Positions 8,579-16,813 of a DNA stretch of 38,976 nt are shown piece by piece. Source of the DNA: Verrucomicrobiota bacterium (GTDB lineage Bacteria; Verrucomicrobiota; Verrucomicrobiia; Verrucomicrobiales; Akkermansiaceae); NCBI GenBank assembly GCA_026397725.1, contig JAPLUI010000249.1, positions 1 through 38,976 of the forward strand, read 5' to 3'. The translations under genes were made by a program, and so were the position numbers. Position 1 is the first letter of the stretch. Every line of letters starts with the position of its first letter. The notes under the pieces were generated by a model. The model had not been told where the DNA came from. It did not search any database and saw only the letters and a program-made list of their open reading frames with translations.

Positions 8579-8582
8579 ATGA
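8562..8582 (+). promoter_or_regulatory. Mini-ORF (MKVTMS) overlapping the start at 8579
   Basis: Six codons plus TGA at 8580-8582, overlapping the ATG at 8579-8581. It opens with ATGAAAGT as at 5079 and has the same length and 17-nt spacing, although the middle codons differ. The constraint appears to be on frame and distance rather than on the peptide. Confidence 0.5.
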
Positions 8583-11500
8583 AAATACCGAATCCAATGA
8601 ACCAGATAAGAAAGACCCTGAAGCACCTTGCCCTCGCTGCGGCGCTGGGTGTCGGACTGGGAATCGGCAGCTCCCCGGCGGCAACGCCTCGGAGTTTCAC
8701 CGGCACCGCCATCACCGAGGATTTCGATGGCTTGACCTCAACTGGCACCGACGTCTCGGTGCTCAGCGGCTGGGATGCCGGGCATTTCAGCTCGAACCCC
8801 CAGCAGGGAACCACCGGTGGCAATGGTTTGACCACCGTTACCGATCCGCTGGTGGCGGACGACGGTAACTTCGGGACCGGGGGCACCCCGATCCTTGGCA
8901 ACTTTGGAGCCACCAGTGCGGCGGATCGCGCGCTCGGCAGTTTCGCCCGGACCACTCCGGCGGGCGACCAGTTCCTCCAGTTGGCCATCACGAACGACAC
9001 GGCCAGCCCGATCACGTCATTCGAGTTGACCTACACCGGCGAGGAGTGGCGCAGCTCCAGCACGCCCGTACAACAGCTCACCATGTGGTACAGCGCTACC
9101 GACGCAACCAACGGCTTCGTGAGCATGGGATCCGGTTTCACCTTCAACTCGCCAGACAACAGCGGCAGCGGCGCGATTGATGGCAACGCCGCCGGCAGCC
9201 GCACCGTGATCTCCGGCACGTTCACACCCGCCACTCCAATCGCCCCAGGCAGCACGGTTTACCTGCGTTGGTATGATATCAACGATAGCGGCATTGCGGA
9301 CGACTATCTGGCCATCGATGACCTCAGCTTCGGGCTGGCCGCACCGGACGCCAAGATGCTGACCTTCGGACCCGGCGCCGTCATTGGCCTGCCCGTTGGC
9401 AACGCGGCCGACATCTCCTGGACCAAGCCGTATGGCACTACTCCAACGCAGCTAGCGGCCCTCACGCCTGCCTTCACCTTGTCTCCCGACGCGCAGTGCT
9501 ACAGCACGGATCCCAATACGGATCCCGATGCAGTGGAGATTTTCTCCGGCCACAACTTCGACTTCAACGTCCCGGTGCATTACTTCGTCAGATCCTCGGA
9601 TCATGCCATCACCAACGACTATACCGTGACGGTCACGGTAGCTCCGTTCGGCCCGCCGGTGGCCGGTTACGCCCGTTGGTTCGACGCCTCACAGATCACA
9701 GGGGTAAGCGATGGCGCCCCCGTCACCACTTGGAATGACCTCAGCACCAATGCCGCCAACGCCACGGTGCCGGGTGGCAATGCCGCGCCGATCTATGTGG
9801 CCAACGCGGGTATGGAAGCCGGGCTCCCCGCGCTCTATTTCGCCAAGAATGGCGGTGCCGGCAACAGCGCGGCCTTGAGTTTCACCAGAGATTCGAGCAT
9901 CCAAACGGTCTTCTCCGTCTTCAAAGGCAACTCCTTCCTGCTCACCGATGCCGACGCATACCATTTCCACCGCGAAACCGATGACAGTCCCACCGATCCG
10001 TTATGGAATGGTTACACGAGCGGCAGCATTACCGGCGGTTCCACCTATGTGAACGGCACCTTGGTGAACGGGCTAAGCTACCCTATGCCCACGAGCCTCC
10101 ACAATGGTTTCAACCTGGTGGAAGTGCTGACGAACGGTGGAACTGTGTGGGCCGATTCCTTCAACAAGGACCGCGTCTATCATGCGGGCAATCAATACCA
10201 GGCCGAAGTGGTCATCTATGATCGCGTGCTTTCCGAGGATGAGCGCCTTGCGGTGGAGCGCTACTTGATGAACAAGTGGTTGGGCGTGTTCTATGAACTG
10301 GCCATCACCCTCAGCAGCCCGACTAACAACCAGGGGTTCCCGCGCGGTTCGGACATCACGGCCACCGCCGCCGTGCATAACGGCACGGCGCCGTTCACCG
10401 TCAAGTTCTATCTGAAGACCGGAGCGGGTGCGCCGGCCTTGGTGGACACGCAAACATCCAGCGACACGACCTTCACGACGAACCTCGGCATCCTGGCCAG
10501 CAACGATTACGCAATCTACGCCACCGTCACTGACAGCGCCGAGACGCCGGCCACCGCCACCTGCGAACCGGGCAACGCGTTCATCGTGGCATCCGCCACC
10601 GCTACCACGACCACGGTCGGCACGAGTCTAAGTCCTTCGATCTACGGGCAGTCGGTCACGTTGACTGCCACGGTTGAGACGGTACCCACGGGCGGCACGG
10701 TGCAGTTCTACGACAATGGCAGTCCTGTGGGCGGCCCGGTGACGGTCAATACCGGCGACGGCACGGCCAGCTACAGCACCAGCACGCTTGCGGCTGGCAG
10801 CAATCCGATCACTGCGGTTTATTCCGGCCATGGCGTGTTCCTCGGCAGCACTGCCGCCGCCATGGCGCAGGAGGTGACGCCGGCGCTCCTGACGGTGAAG
10901 GCGGACAACAAACTCCGCATTCCCGGTGTCGCCAACCCGGACTTGACCTACACGATCACCGGCTACCAGAATGGTCAAAACCTCGGTACCTCGGGGGTGG
11001 ATGGTGCGGCCGCGCTCGCCACTTCCGCAGGCATCTTATCGCCGGTTGGGAGTTACGACATCACCTGCGACGTCGGCAGCTTGACCGCGTCCAACTACAG
11101 TTTCACGACGGTCAAGGGAACCTTGACGATCCAGGTCGGAGCGCCGCCCGTCTCCAACGGCATGGTCTGCTGGTATGATGCGTCCTCCATCACCGTGGCG
11201 GATGGCGCACAAGTGGACACTTGGAATGACCTGTCCGGCAACGGGCACACCGCCACCCGCACCAGCGGCGCTCCGGTGGTTTCATACAGCGACATCAAAT
11301 ACAACTCCAGTGCAGCACCGAAAAAAGGCGTCCACTTCAGGGGCACGGATGACTGGTTCGACTGCGCCGGTGGCATGTTTGTCAAAGAACAATACGTCGT
11401 CGTGCGTTCCCCGAACCCCACTTGGGTCGGCAGTGGTTCGTTCCTCGCCCGCAAATCCGCTGATTTCCTGAGCGTCCGGGCATCGAGTCACAATCTTTAC

Positions 11501-14335
11501 AATGGCTACACCGGATTCTGGGATGACCAGCTTCCGGCTGCCGTTTCCAAGAACGGAGCCGTGGTCTCCAGTGGTGCCGGGAGTATGCCCCGTGGCGGAT
11601 TCGAGCTTAACCCGATCACCGACTACATGATTCTCAAGATTGTCGTGAATAACGGCGCGAGCGCGGCTAATCTCGCCCAGTATCCCTATTATCATATCGG
11701 ACGGACCGAGACCTTGACCGGAGTCGAGATGGACATCGCAGAGATCATCGGTTACGAAGCCACCCTGTCTGCAGGGGACGAGGCCGTGTTGGGCTCCTAT
11801 CTGAAGGGCAAGTATGGCTTGGTCGCGACCTATCCCGACCCGACGCCGCAAGCGGTCCTCACCAGTTTCAGTGTCGGCGGTGTGCCGGCCGCGATTGACC
11901 AGGCACGACGCACGATTACCATCACTACGACGATTGGCACGGATGTGTCGGCCCTCATGCCCACCTTCGCCCTGTCCGAAGGTGCGAGCTGCACGGTCAA
12001 CGGCGGCCTGCTTGAGTCCGGCAGTACCCCGGTGAACTTCACGGGTCTTCCGGTGCATTGCATCGTTACCTCCTCGGATTCCCAGATTACCGCTGACTAC
12101 ACCGCCACCATCAAGTGGGTCTCGACGCTTGACACTGTCATCACGGTCTTGGACGTTACGGACGCCACCGGAGATGGCCGGGAAATCCTGAATGACGGCA
12201 CCCTGGTCGCTGCCAATCACGTTGGTACATCTACCGTGGCTCCGGTCACCCTCCAAAACGGCTTGACCTTCGGCATCTCGACGGCACACCTGACCGGTTA
12301 CGGCAGCGGCGCGTGGGGCGGTGGTGGTCAGAGTACGAACACCGACAGCAACAGTGCAGGAGCGGCTTCTCAGCTAACCGATGCGACGGCACCCGACTAC
12401 GGCAAACTGATGCGCGAATACATCTGGAGTTCGGTGACTTCTTCACGTATGGACATTCCCGGACTGGTGCCCGGCCACACGTACCGGCTGCAATGGATCA
12501 CGACGAGTCCGCGGGGCGGCAACATCTCGGTGGAAGGCAGCCCGTCCGTGGCGCTGGCTCCCAACTCCCCCCTTGCCAGGGTGTTTGCCTTTACCTGGGT
12601 GGCCGTCGACACGGTGGCCAATGCGCTGGTCACCAGACAAGCCGGCAGTTACCCCACGGACAGCGAAATCGTGTTCAACGGCTACGCCCTGCACGACATG
12701 GGCGTCTATTTGCCCGCAGCCGTCATCAGCGGGGTGACCGCGAGTCAGTCTCTCCCTGTCGGCACCCCCACGGTGAACTTGAGCGGCACGGTGAGTGACG
12801 GCGGCACGATTTATCCGGCCGCAGGTGAAGCCGTCTCAATCACGATCAATGGGGTGACCGAGTATGCCGTTGTCGACGGTGCGGGTGCCTTCGCTACCGA
12901 ATTCCCAACCGCGTCGCTGGCGGGCGGTGCCCTCTATCCCATCACCTACGGCTATGCGGGTAACTGGATCACCCTCGCCTCGGCCCCGAACGATACCAGC
13001 ACGGCGCTGGCGATCAGCGGACCGGCCGTCATCAGCAATGTGACCCCGAACTCGACCCGCGTTGTCGGTTTCCCCACTGTGACCTTGAGCGGCAAGGTGA
13101 GTAACGGCGGCACGGGTTATCCGGCCTCTGGTGAACCCGTCAACATCACGGTCAACGGGGTGACTCATATTGCCAACATTAGCGGCAGTGTGGGGGCGTT
13201 CTCGCTCGCGTTTCCCATGGCGTCCATTCCGGTCGGTGACCATCCTATCACCTATAGCTATGCGGGTAACGGGATCATGCTCAGCGCGGCCCCGGACAAT
13301 ACCAGCACGAAGTTGACGGTGCTAGCCACCGGGGGGACGGCATACGAGTCGCTGGTCGTGGCATCCGCTCCGGTGTCCTACTGGCCTCTGAACGAAACCA
13401 GCGGCACGACGGCATTCGATCTTGTCGGTACCAATAACATCACCTATGGCGGGACGTACACCCTGAACCAGGAACCGCTGAGGAATACCGACGGGCAGCC
13501 CTGTGTCCTGTTCACCAATGCCACGACCGCCGCCGGCGACAGCACGGGAGTCGCCTATAACGACAGCCTCAACCCGAGCCACTTCTCGGTCGAATGCTGG
13601 GTCAAGCCCACCAACACGTTGGTCCAGTATCTTGTTTCTCTTCAGGATCGCACCGCTGGTGGACGCATAGGTTATGCACTCTGGAAGATTAATGGCAGTG
13701 CGGGCTTTGGGATCATGGCGGGGACCGGAACAGGAAGCAACGGTGTCGCCGTCAATGGCGCGACGGCTGCCGAGGCCGGCAAGACCTATCACGTCGTCGG
13801 CACCTACGATGGAACCACGCTCAAACTATACGTGAACGGTAACTTGGAGGGGTCAGCGGCGATGGTATATGTGCCAGCCACTGCTGCCCAGCCCGGTTTC
13901 ACGATCGGCTCGCGCAACGGCAACACCCCCACCCCTTCCCACATCCAGGATGTGGCGCTTTACAACCGCGCGCTGACACAGCAGGAAATCCTGACCCACT
14001 ACCAGGGAGCGTCCACGTCGGGCTACGCCGGCTGGGCCGCCACCTACGCCAATGGCCAGGCCGCCAATCTGGACTTCAACCATGACGGGGTGAGCAACGG
14101 CATCGCCTACTTCATGGGCGAGACTGGCCGCGCCACCAATCCGGGCGTTGTGAATGGCAAGGTCCGTTGGAAGAAGGCTGTCAGCGATCCCTACGCCGTC
14201 AAGGTCTCCACCGACCTGCAGACCTGGAGCACCGCTCCCGGCGGCAGCGTCGTGGAAGTCGGTGGCTACGTCGAATTCACCTTGCCGACCAGCGGCACAA
14301 TTCAGTTTGGCCGCCTTGAGGTAACGATCCCGTAG
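8579..14335 (+). CDS. Giant secreted multi-domain lectin/Ig-like protein
   Basis: A 1918-residue protein. The start at 8579 (MKIPNPMNQIRKTL...) precedes a signal peptide ending SSPA; an in-frame ATG at 8192 is rejected because it adds 129 non-signal residues. Approximate order: beta domain 40-255; DUF5018-like 257-356; lectin-like jellyroll 363-570 (WFDASQ...TWNDLS); Ig-like 575-767, including a Big_3-type unit; MBG-like 770-850; second jellyroll 860-1080 (WYDASS...TWNDLSGNG); second DUF5018-like 1090-1180; beta domain 1184-1377; two 102-residue Ig repeats 1380-1580; LamG/concanavalin-like 1594-1810 (YWPLNE...ECWVKP); C-terminal module 1814-1918 ending RLEVTIP. All domains are binding folds, with no catalytic motif. 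A cell-surface or matrix glycan-binding role is inferred. It shares leader, signal style and C-terminus with the gene at 5096. Confidence 0.85.
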   Translation: MKIPNPMNQIRKTLKHLALAAALGVGLGIGSSPAATPRSFTGTAITEDFDGLTSTGTDVSVLSGWDAGHFSSNPQQGTTGGNGLTTVTDPLVADDGNFGTGGTPILGNFGATSAADRALGSFARTTPAGDQFLQLAITNDTASPITSFELTYTGEEWRSSSTPVQQLTMWYSATDATNGFVSMGSGFTFNSPDNSGSGAIDGNAAGSRTVISGTFTPATPIAPGSTVYLRWYDINDSGIADDYLAIDDLSFGLAAPDAKMLTFGPGAVIGLPVGNAADISWTKPYGTTPTQLAALTPAFTLSPDAQCYSTDPNTDPDAVEIFSGHNFDFNVPVHYFVRSSDHAITNDYTVTVTVAPFGPPVAGYARWFDASQITGVSDGAPVTTWNDLSTNAANATVPGGNAAPIYVANAGMEAGLPALYFAKNGGAGNSAALSFTRDSSIQTVFSVFKGNSFLLTDADAYHFHRETDDSPTDPLWNGYTSGSITGGSTYVNGTLVNGLSYPMPTSLHNGFNLVEVLTNGGTVWADSFNKDRVYHAGNQYQAEVVIYDRVLSEDERLAVERYLMNKWLGVFYELAITLSSPTNNQGFPRGSDITATAAVHNGTAPFTVKFYLKTGAGAPALVDTQTSSDTTFTTNLGILASNDYAIYATVTDSAETPATATCEPGNAFIVASATATTTTVGTSLSPSIYGQSVTLTATVETVPTGGTVQFYDNGSPVGGPVTVNTGDGTASYSTSTLAAGSNPITAVYSGHGVFLGSTAAAMAQEVTPALLTVKADNKLRIPGVANPDLTYTITGYQNGQNLGTSGVDGAAALATSAGILSPVGSYDITCDVGSLTASNYSFTTVKGTLTIQVGAPPVSNGMVCWYDASSITVADGAQVDTWNDLSGNGHTATRTSGAPVVSYSDIKYNSSAAPKKGVHFRGTDDWFDCAGGMFVKEQYVVVRSPNPTWVGSGSFLARKSADFLSVRASSHNLYNGYTGFWDDQLPAAVSKNGAVVSSGAGSMPRGGFELNPITDYMILKIVVNNGASAANLAQYPYYHIGRTETLTGVEMDIAEIIGYEATLSAGDEAVLGSYLKGKYGLVATYPDPTPQAVLTSFSVGGVPAAIDQARRTITITTTIGTDVSALMPTFALSEGASCTVNGGLLESGSTPVNFTGLPVHCIVTSSDSQITADYTATIKWVSTLDTVITVLDVTDATGDGREILNDGTLVAANHVGTSTVAPVTLQNGLTFGISTAHLTGYGSGAWGGGGQSTNTDSNSAGAASQLTDATAPDYGKLMREYIWSSVTSSRMDIPGLVPGHTYRLQWITTSPRGGNISVEGSPSVALAPNSPLARVFAFTWVAVDTVANALVTRQAGSYPTDSEIVFNGYALHDMGVYLPAAVISGVTASQSLPVGTPTVNLSGTVSDGGTIYPAAGEAVSITINGVTEYAVVDGAGAFATEFPTASLAGGALYPITYGYAGNWITLASAPNDTSTALAISGPAVISNVTPNSTRVVGFPTVTLSGKVSNGGTGYPASGEPVNITVNGVTHIANISGSVGAFSLAFPMASIPVGDHPITYSYAGNGIMLSAAPDNTSTKLTVLATGGTAYESLVVASAPVSYWPLNETSGTTAFDLVGTNNITYGGTYTLNQEPLRNTDGQPCVLFTNATTAAGDSTGVAYNDSLNPSHFSVECWVKPTNTLVQYLVSLQDRTAGGRIGYALWKINGSAGFGIMAGTGTGSNGVAVNGATAAEAGKTYHVVGTYDGTTLKLYVNGNLEGSAAMVYVPATAAQPGFTIGSRNGNTPTPSHIQDVALYNRALTQQEILTHYQGASTSGYAGWAATYANGQAANLDFNHDGVSNGIAYFMGETGRATNPGVVNGKVRWKKAVSDPYAVKVSTDLQTWSTAPGGSVVEVGGYVEFTLPTSGTIQFGRLEVTIP
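12773..13384 (+). repeat. Tandem 306-bp coding repeat
   Basis: Two Ig-like units of 102 residues within the giant protein begin near 12773 and 13079. They share GTGA.CTTGAGCGGCA.GGTGAGT-type DNA and the pattern NLSG.VS.GGT.YPA.GE.V.IT.NGVT...Y.YAGN.I.L..AP..TST. The second boundary is approximate. Confidence 0.65.
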
Positions 14336-14356
14336 CCTCATCCCTGAATCAATCAA

Positions 14357-14394
14357 CCGAAAGGCCGGGGGTCTAACACTCCCGGCCTTTTCGG
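14357..14394 (+). terminator. Intrinsic terminator after the giant protein gene
   Basis: CCGAAAGGCCGGG (14357-14369) pairs with CCCGGCCTTTTCGG (14381-14394), with one bulge. The core GGCCGGG/CCCGGCC stem is followed directly by TTTT. It lies 21 nt after the stop at 14335. Confidence 0.75.
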
Positions 14395-14503
14395 GTGAAA
14401 CGCGCAGGTATGGAGTGAGGTGGGAAGCGCAGCGCCACACCGCTGTGGCTAAATGCGTCGGAGTTATTGCTTGACCCTCAAGCCCTGGTCATGGACGGTC
14501 GTC

Positions 14504-14521
14504 TCACGTCACGTCACGTCA
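14504..14521 (+). repeat. Pentamer tandem repeat TCACG x3
   Basis: Three exact TCACG copies plus TCA, 28 nt before the start at 14550. The preceding GCTTGACCC (14469-14477) resembles a -35 element, but no good -10 follows. A role as a regulator site is possible but unsupported. Confidence 0.4.
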
Positions 14522-14541
14522 TCCTTAAAGAACACGACCCA

Positions 14542-14553
14542 ATGCTGAAATGA
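14542..14553 (+). promoter_or_regulatory. Mini-ORF (M-L-K-stop) overlapping the start at 14550
   Basis: ATG-CTG-AAA-TGA; the stop overlaps the ATGA start of the next gene, with start-to-start distance 8 nt. This is the same geometry as the mini-ORF at 4628-4617. No Shine-Dalgarno is visible upstream of either start. Confidence 0.45.
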
Positions 14554-15527
14554 AGGTCCTTCGTTATTGCGGTTTCGGGCTGCTTGCCCTCGCCATCCTG
14601 TGCGCGCTGGCGTGGGCCTGCGGGGCGTTAACCTATGACGGGCCGGCGCCGTGGCTCGCCGTCGTGCAACTGGTGGCGATTCTGGCGGTGTTCATCTGGG
14701 TGCCGCGCTGGCGGCGCAAGCTCGGCATTTTCGGCGCGTGGTTCGCGCTCGTGCTAACATGGTGGCTGACCCTCAGGCCGACGAATGAAGGCGACTGGCA
14801 ACCCGATGTGGCGCAACTGGCCTGGGCCGAGATCGACGGCGACGAGGTGACGGTGCATAACGTCCGCAACTGCGAGTACCGTAGCGAGAGCGATTTCACC
14901 CCGCGGTGGGAGACCCGCCGCGTGCGCCTCTCGCAGCTCACCGGCGTCGACCTTGCCATCACCTATTGGGGTTCACCCTGGATGGCGCACCCCATTGTCA
15001 GCTTCCAGTTCGCGGACGCGCCGCCGCTGTGCTTCTCCATCGAGACGCGCAAAAAGGTCGGCCAGAGTTATTCTTCCATCGGCGGTCTCTACCGGCAGTT
15101 TGAGTTGATCTACATCGCCGCCGACGAGCGCGACGTGATCCGCCTCCGCACCAACTTCCGCAAGGGCGAAGAGGTCTATCTCTATCGCAGCAGCATCACC
15201 CCCGCCCAGGCCCGCGAGCGCTTGCAGGAATATCTGCGTTCGATCAATGGGATGCGCGACCATCCGCGCTGGTACAACGCCGTCACCACCAACTGCACGA
15301 CCAGCATCCGCGACCAGCATCCCGCCGCCGAGCGCATGCCGTGGGACTGGCGCTTGCTGCTTAATGGCAAGGCCGACGAACTCATGCATGAGCGCCGCGC
15401 CATCGCCACCGCCGGGCTGTCCTTCGCCGAGCTGAAACGCCGCGCCCTGATCAACCCGGCGGCCCGCGCCGCCAACAACGCGCCGGACTTTTCCGCCCGC
15501 ATCCGCGAGGCTCGCCCCGGGATGTGA
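14550..15527 (+). CDS. Membrane-anchored Lnb N-terminal/DUF4105-domain protein
   Basis: A 325-residue protein. Three hydrophobic segments lie within ~5-80 (for example LLALAILCALAWACG and WFALVLTWWLTL). A periplasmic domain follows (~90-300) with the family pattern VRNC.YRSE.DFTPRWE, VDLAITYWGSPWMAH, CFSIETRK, ADERDVIRLRTNFRKGEEVYLYR and TTNCTT. This matches the Lnb N-terminal periplasmic domain (DUF4105). The family is thought to be related to NlpC/P60-like cysteine peptidases, with the Cys of TTNCTT and the His of MAHPIVSF as plausible active residues; this is inference and no substrate is known. It stands alone between a terminator and the ribosomal protein genes. No Shine-Dalgarno; a mini-ORF overlaps the start. 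Confidence 0.75.
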   Translation: MKVLRYCGFGLLALAILCALAWACGALTYDGPAPWLAVVQLVAILAVFIWVPRWRRKLGIFGAWFALVLTWWLTLRPTNEGDWQPDVAQLAWAEIDGDEVTVHNVRNCEYRSESDFTPRWETRRVRLSQLTGVDLAITYWGSPWMAHPIVSFQFADAPPLCFSIETRKKVGQSYSSIGGLYRQFELIYIAADERDVIRLRTNFRKGEEVYLYRSSITPAQARERLQEYLRSINGMRDHPRWYNAVTTNCTTSIRDQHPAAERMPWDWRLLLNGKADELMHERRAIATAGLSFAELKRRALINPAARAANNAPDFSARIREARPGM

Positions 15528-15788
15528 AACTTCAGGTTGCCCCGTTGGTTGTGGACGGATCCGCGATGCCGCCCAGCGCACGAGTACCGGCTTCGGCCGA
15601 CCCGTCTGCCTGGCCACCTCCTCTCGTCAAACAATGCCTTCCCCTCCAAGACCCGCCGGCTGAAGCCAGCGCTCCGTACTCCATGCGCAGGCTTCAACTC
15701 AAGCAGGGCCGGAGGTGCCGGAGCCTGCCCCCAACTGCCGGGTTTTGCCAAAATCCGGCGCCGCTGCGGAAAATTGCTGAATTTTAGC
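15528..15788. other. Intergenic region with a 23-nt hairpin
   Basis: No gene is supportable here; infC in particular is absent. A near-perfect hairpin, GCCGGG-TTTT-GCC-AAAA-TCCGGC (15737-15759), would form 10 RNA pairs including one G-U. It lies 30 nt before the putative rpmI promoter. It could be a late terminator for the gene at 14550 or an operator. Confidence 0.5.
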
Positions 15789-15816
15789 TTGCCAAGTCGG
15801 CTGGGATCACTAGGTT
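15789..15816 (+). promoter_or_regulatory. Putative rpmI promoter
   Basis: TTGCCA (15789-15794), a 16-nt spacer, then TAGGTT (15811-15816). If it is used, transcription would start around 15823, only a few bases before the ATG at 15826, so the rpmI mRNA would be nearly leaderless. This is by eye only. Confidence 0.35.
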
Positions 15817-15825
15817 GCCCGTCCC

Positions 15826-16035
15826 ATGCCAAGAGTTTCAGGAAAAGCAAAGACACGGAAAGCCGTCGCCAAGCGCTTCAAAGTGACCGGTACGGGGAAG
15901 ATCCTCCGTCGCAAACAAGGCAAGCGCCATCTGGCGCAATGCAAAAACCGCAAGCGCAAGCGCAATCTTGGGCATGTGACACTTGTCTCCGACGCTGACC
16001 TGCGCAACGTCAGAGAGAATCTTCCCTTCGCCTAA
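15826..16035 (+). CDS. rpmI: 50S ribosomal protein L35
   Basis: A 69-residue basic protein with the L35 pattern: K.KTRKA..KRFKVTGTGKI.RRKQGKRHL....KRKRNLG. It is of normal length for the family and assembles into the large subunit. The usual infC partner is missing upstream. rplT follows after an unusually long 143-nt gap. No Shine-Dalgarno lies before the ATG (context GCCCGTCCCATG), notable for a highly expressed gene. Confidence 0.97.
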   Translation: MPRVSGKAKTRKAVAKRFKVTGTGKILRRKQGKRHLAQCKNRKRKRNLGHVTLVSDADLRNVRENLPFA

Positions 16036-16066
16036 CCTTGAAGTAACCACGACGAATAATACGCCC

Positions 16067-16085
16067 CCGTCCGCGACTCGGACGG
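16067..16085 (+). promoter_or_regulatory. Hairpin in the rpmI-rplT spacer
   Basis: CCGTCCG-CGACT-CGGACGG is a perfect 7-bp stem with a 5-nt loop, and no T-tract follows. In other bacteria L20 represses its own operon by binding mRNA structure, so this is a candidate site, but the position is atypical. A short frame (16142-16195) also overlaps the rplT start. Confidence 0.4.
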
Positions 16086-16178
16086 CCTTCACGCAGCCAG
16101 TTCCCGCGAGGGAGACCCGATCAGGCGAGACTGCGGAAGGAATGACCACAACGGCCTGCTCAATACCAACACAACACC

Positions 16179-16556
16179 ATGCCACGTGCCACTAATTCAC
16201 CGGCCAGCCGCAAGCGTCGCAAGCGCGTGCTGCTCCGGGCCAAGGGTTTCCGCGGATTCCGCTCGAAACTCTTCCGTTATGCCAAGGACGCCGTCCGCAA
16301 GGCGATGACCTACGAGTACCGCGACCGGAAACGGCGCAAAGGCCAGTTCCGCCGACTGTGGACGCAGCGTATCAACGCCGCCGTCCGCGCCCAGGGAATG
16401 ACCTACTCGCGCTTCATCGAGGGCCTCAAAGCCGCCGGCATCGAAGCGGATCGCAAGATCCTCTCCGATATCGCGATTCAGGACGCCCCGGCGTTCTCGG
16501 CCATCGTCGCCCAGGCGAAGCAGGCCCTCGAAGCCAAAGCGGCTGCCAGCGCCTAA
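16179..16556 (+). CDS. rplT: 50S ribosomal protein L20
   Basis: A 125-residue protein with the L20 signature: KRRKRVL..AKGFRG.RSKLFRYAK.AV.KA..Y.YRDR..RK..FR.LW..RINAA.R..G..YS.FI.GL..AGIE.DRK.L.DIA..D..AF. It is slightly extended by an Ala-rich tail. It binds 23S rRNA early in 50S assembly and is an autogenous repressor in several bacteria. A strong terminator follows 24 nt after the stop. The start context is A/C-rich (CAACACAACACCATG), with no Shine-Dalgarno. Confidence 0.97.
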   Translation: MPRATNSPASRKRRKRVLLRAKGFRGFRSKLFRYAKDAVRKAMTYEYRDRKRRKGQFRRLWTQRINAAVRAQGMTYSRFIEGLKAAGIEADRKILSDIAIQDAPAFSAIVAQAKQALEAKAAASA

Positions 16557-16580
16557 CACCCCAAAGCGAATCCCCCAACC

Positions 16581-16617
16581 CGCCGTCCGGTCTCGTGCCG
16601 GGCGGCGTTTTTTTTTT
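16581..16617 (+). terminator. Rho-independent terminator of rpmI-rplT
   Basis: CGCCGTCCGG (16581-16590) pairs with CCGGGCGGCG (16598-16607; one T-G pair) around a 7-nt loop. A run of ten T (16608-16617) follows directly. Confidence 0.93.
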
Positions 16618-16640
16618 CGACGAGCGATACCGAAGGTTGC

Positions 16641-16714
16641 TATTGGGCGCTATGGGGCGCTATGGGGCGCTATGGGGACAGGTGCAATCGTAATTGACAG
16701 GTGCAATCACAATT
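16641..16714 (+). repeat. 10-bp tandem repeat followed by a 19-bp direct repeat
   Basis: TATGGGGCGC is repeated 3.7 times (16641-16677; the first copy has one mismatch). Two 19-bp copies with the core GACAGGTGCAATC...AATT follow (16677-16695 and 16696-16714; 17 of 19 identical), and a further TCACAATTTT lies at ~16719. The block lies between a terminator and the next gene. GACAGGTGCAATC-type sequence can flank REP/transposon remnants; this link is a recollection, not shown here. Confidence 0.6.
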
Positions 16715-16813
16715 TTGAATCACAATTTTTGCCGGATCGAGGTGGAGTAGGCCTTGAGGTGGCGTTGTTTTCGTCTTGCACCAGTGGCCGGATGGGGCTT
16801 GTTCTTGGGGGAC

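Noticed and set aside
15524..15787. 87-codon frame with GTG start overlapping the stop at 15527
   Set aside because: Composition is not protein-like, there is no family match, and it covers a hairpin just upstream of the rpmI promoter.
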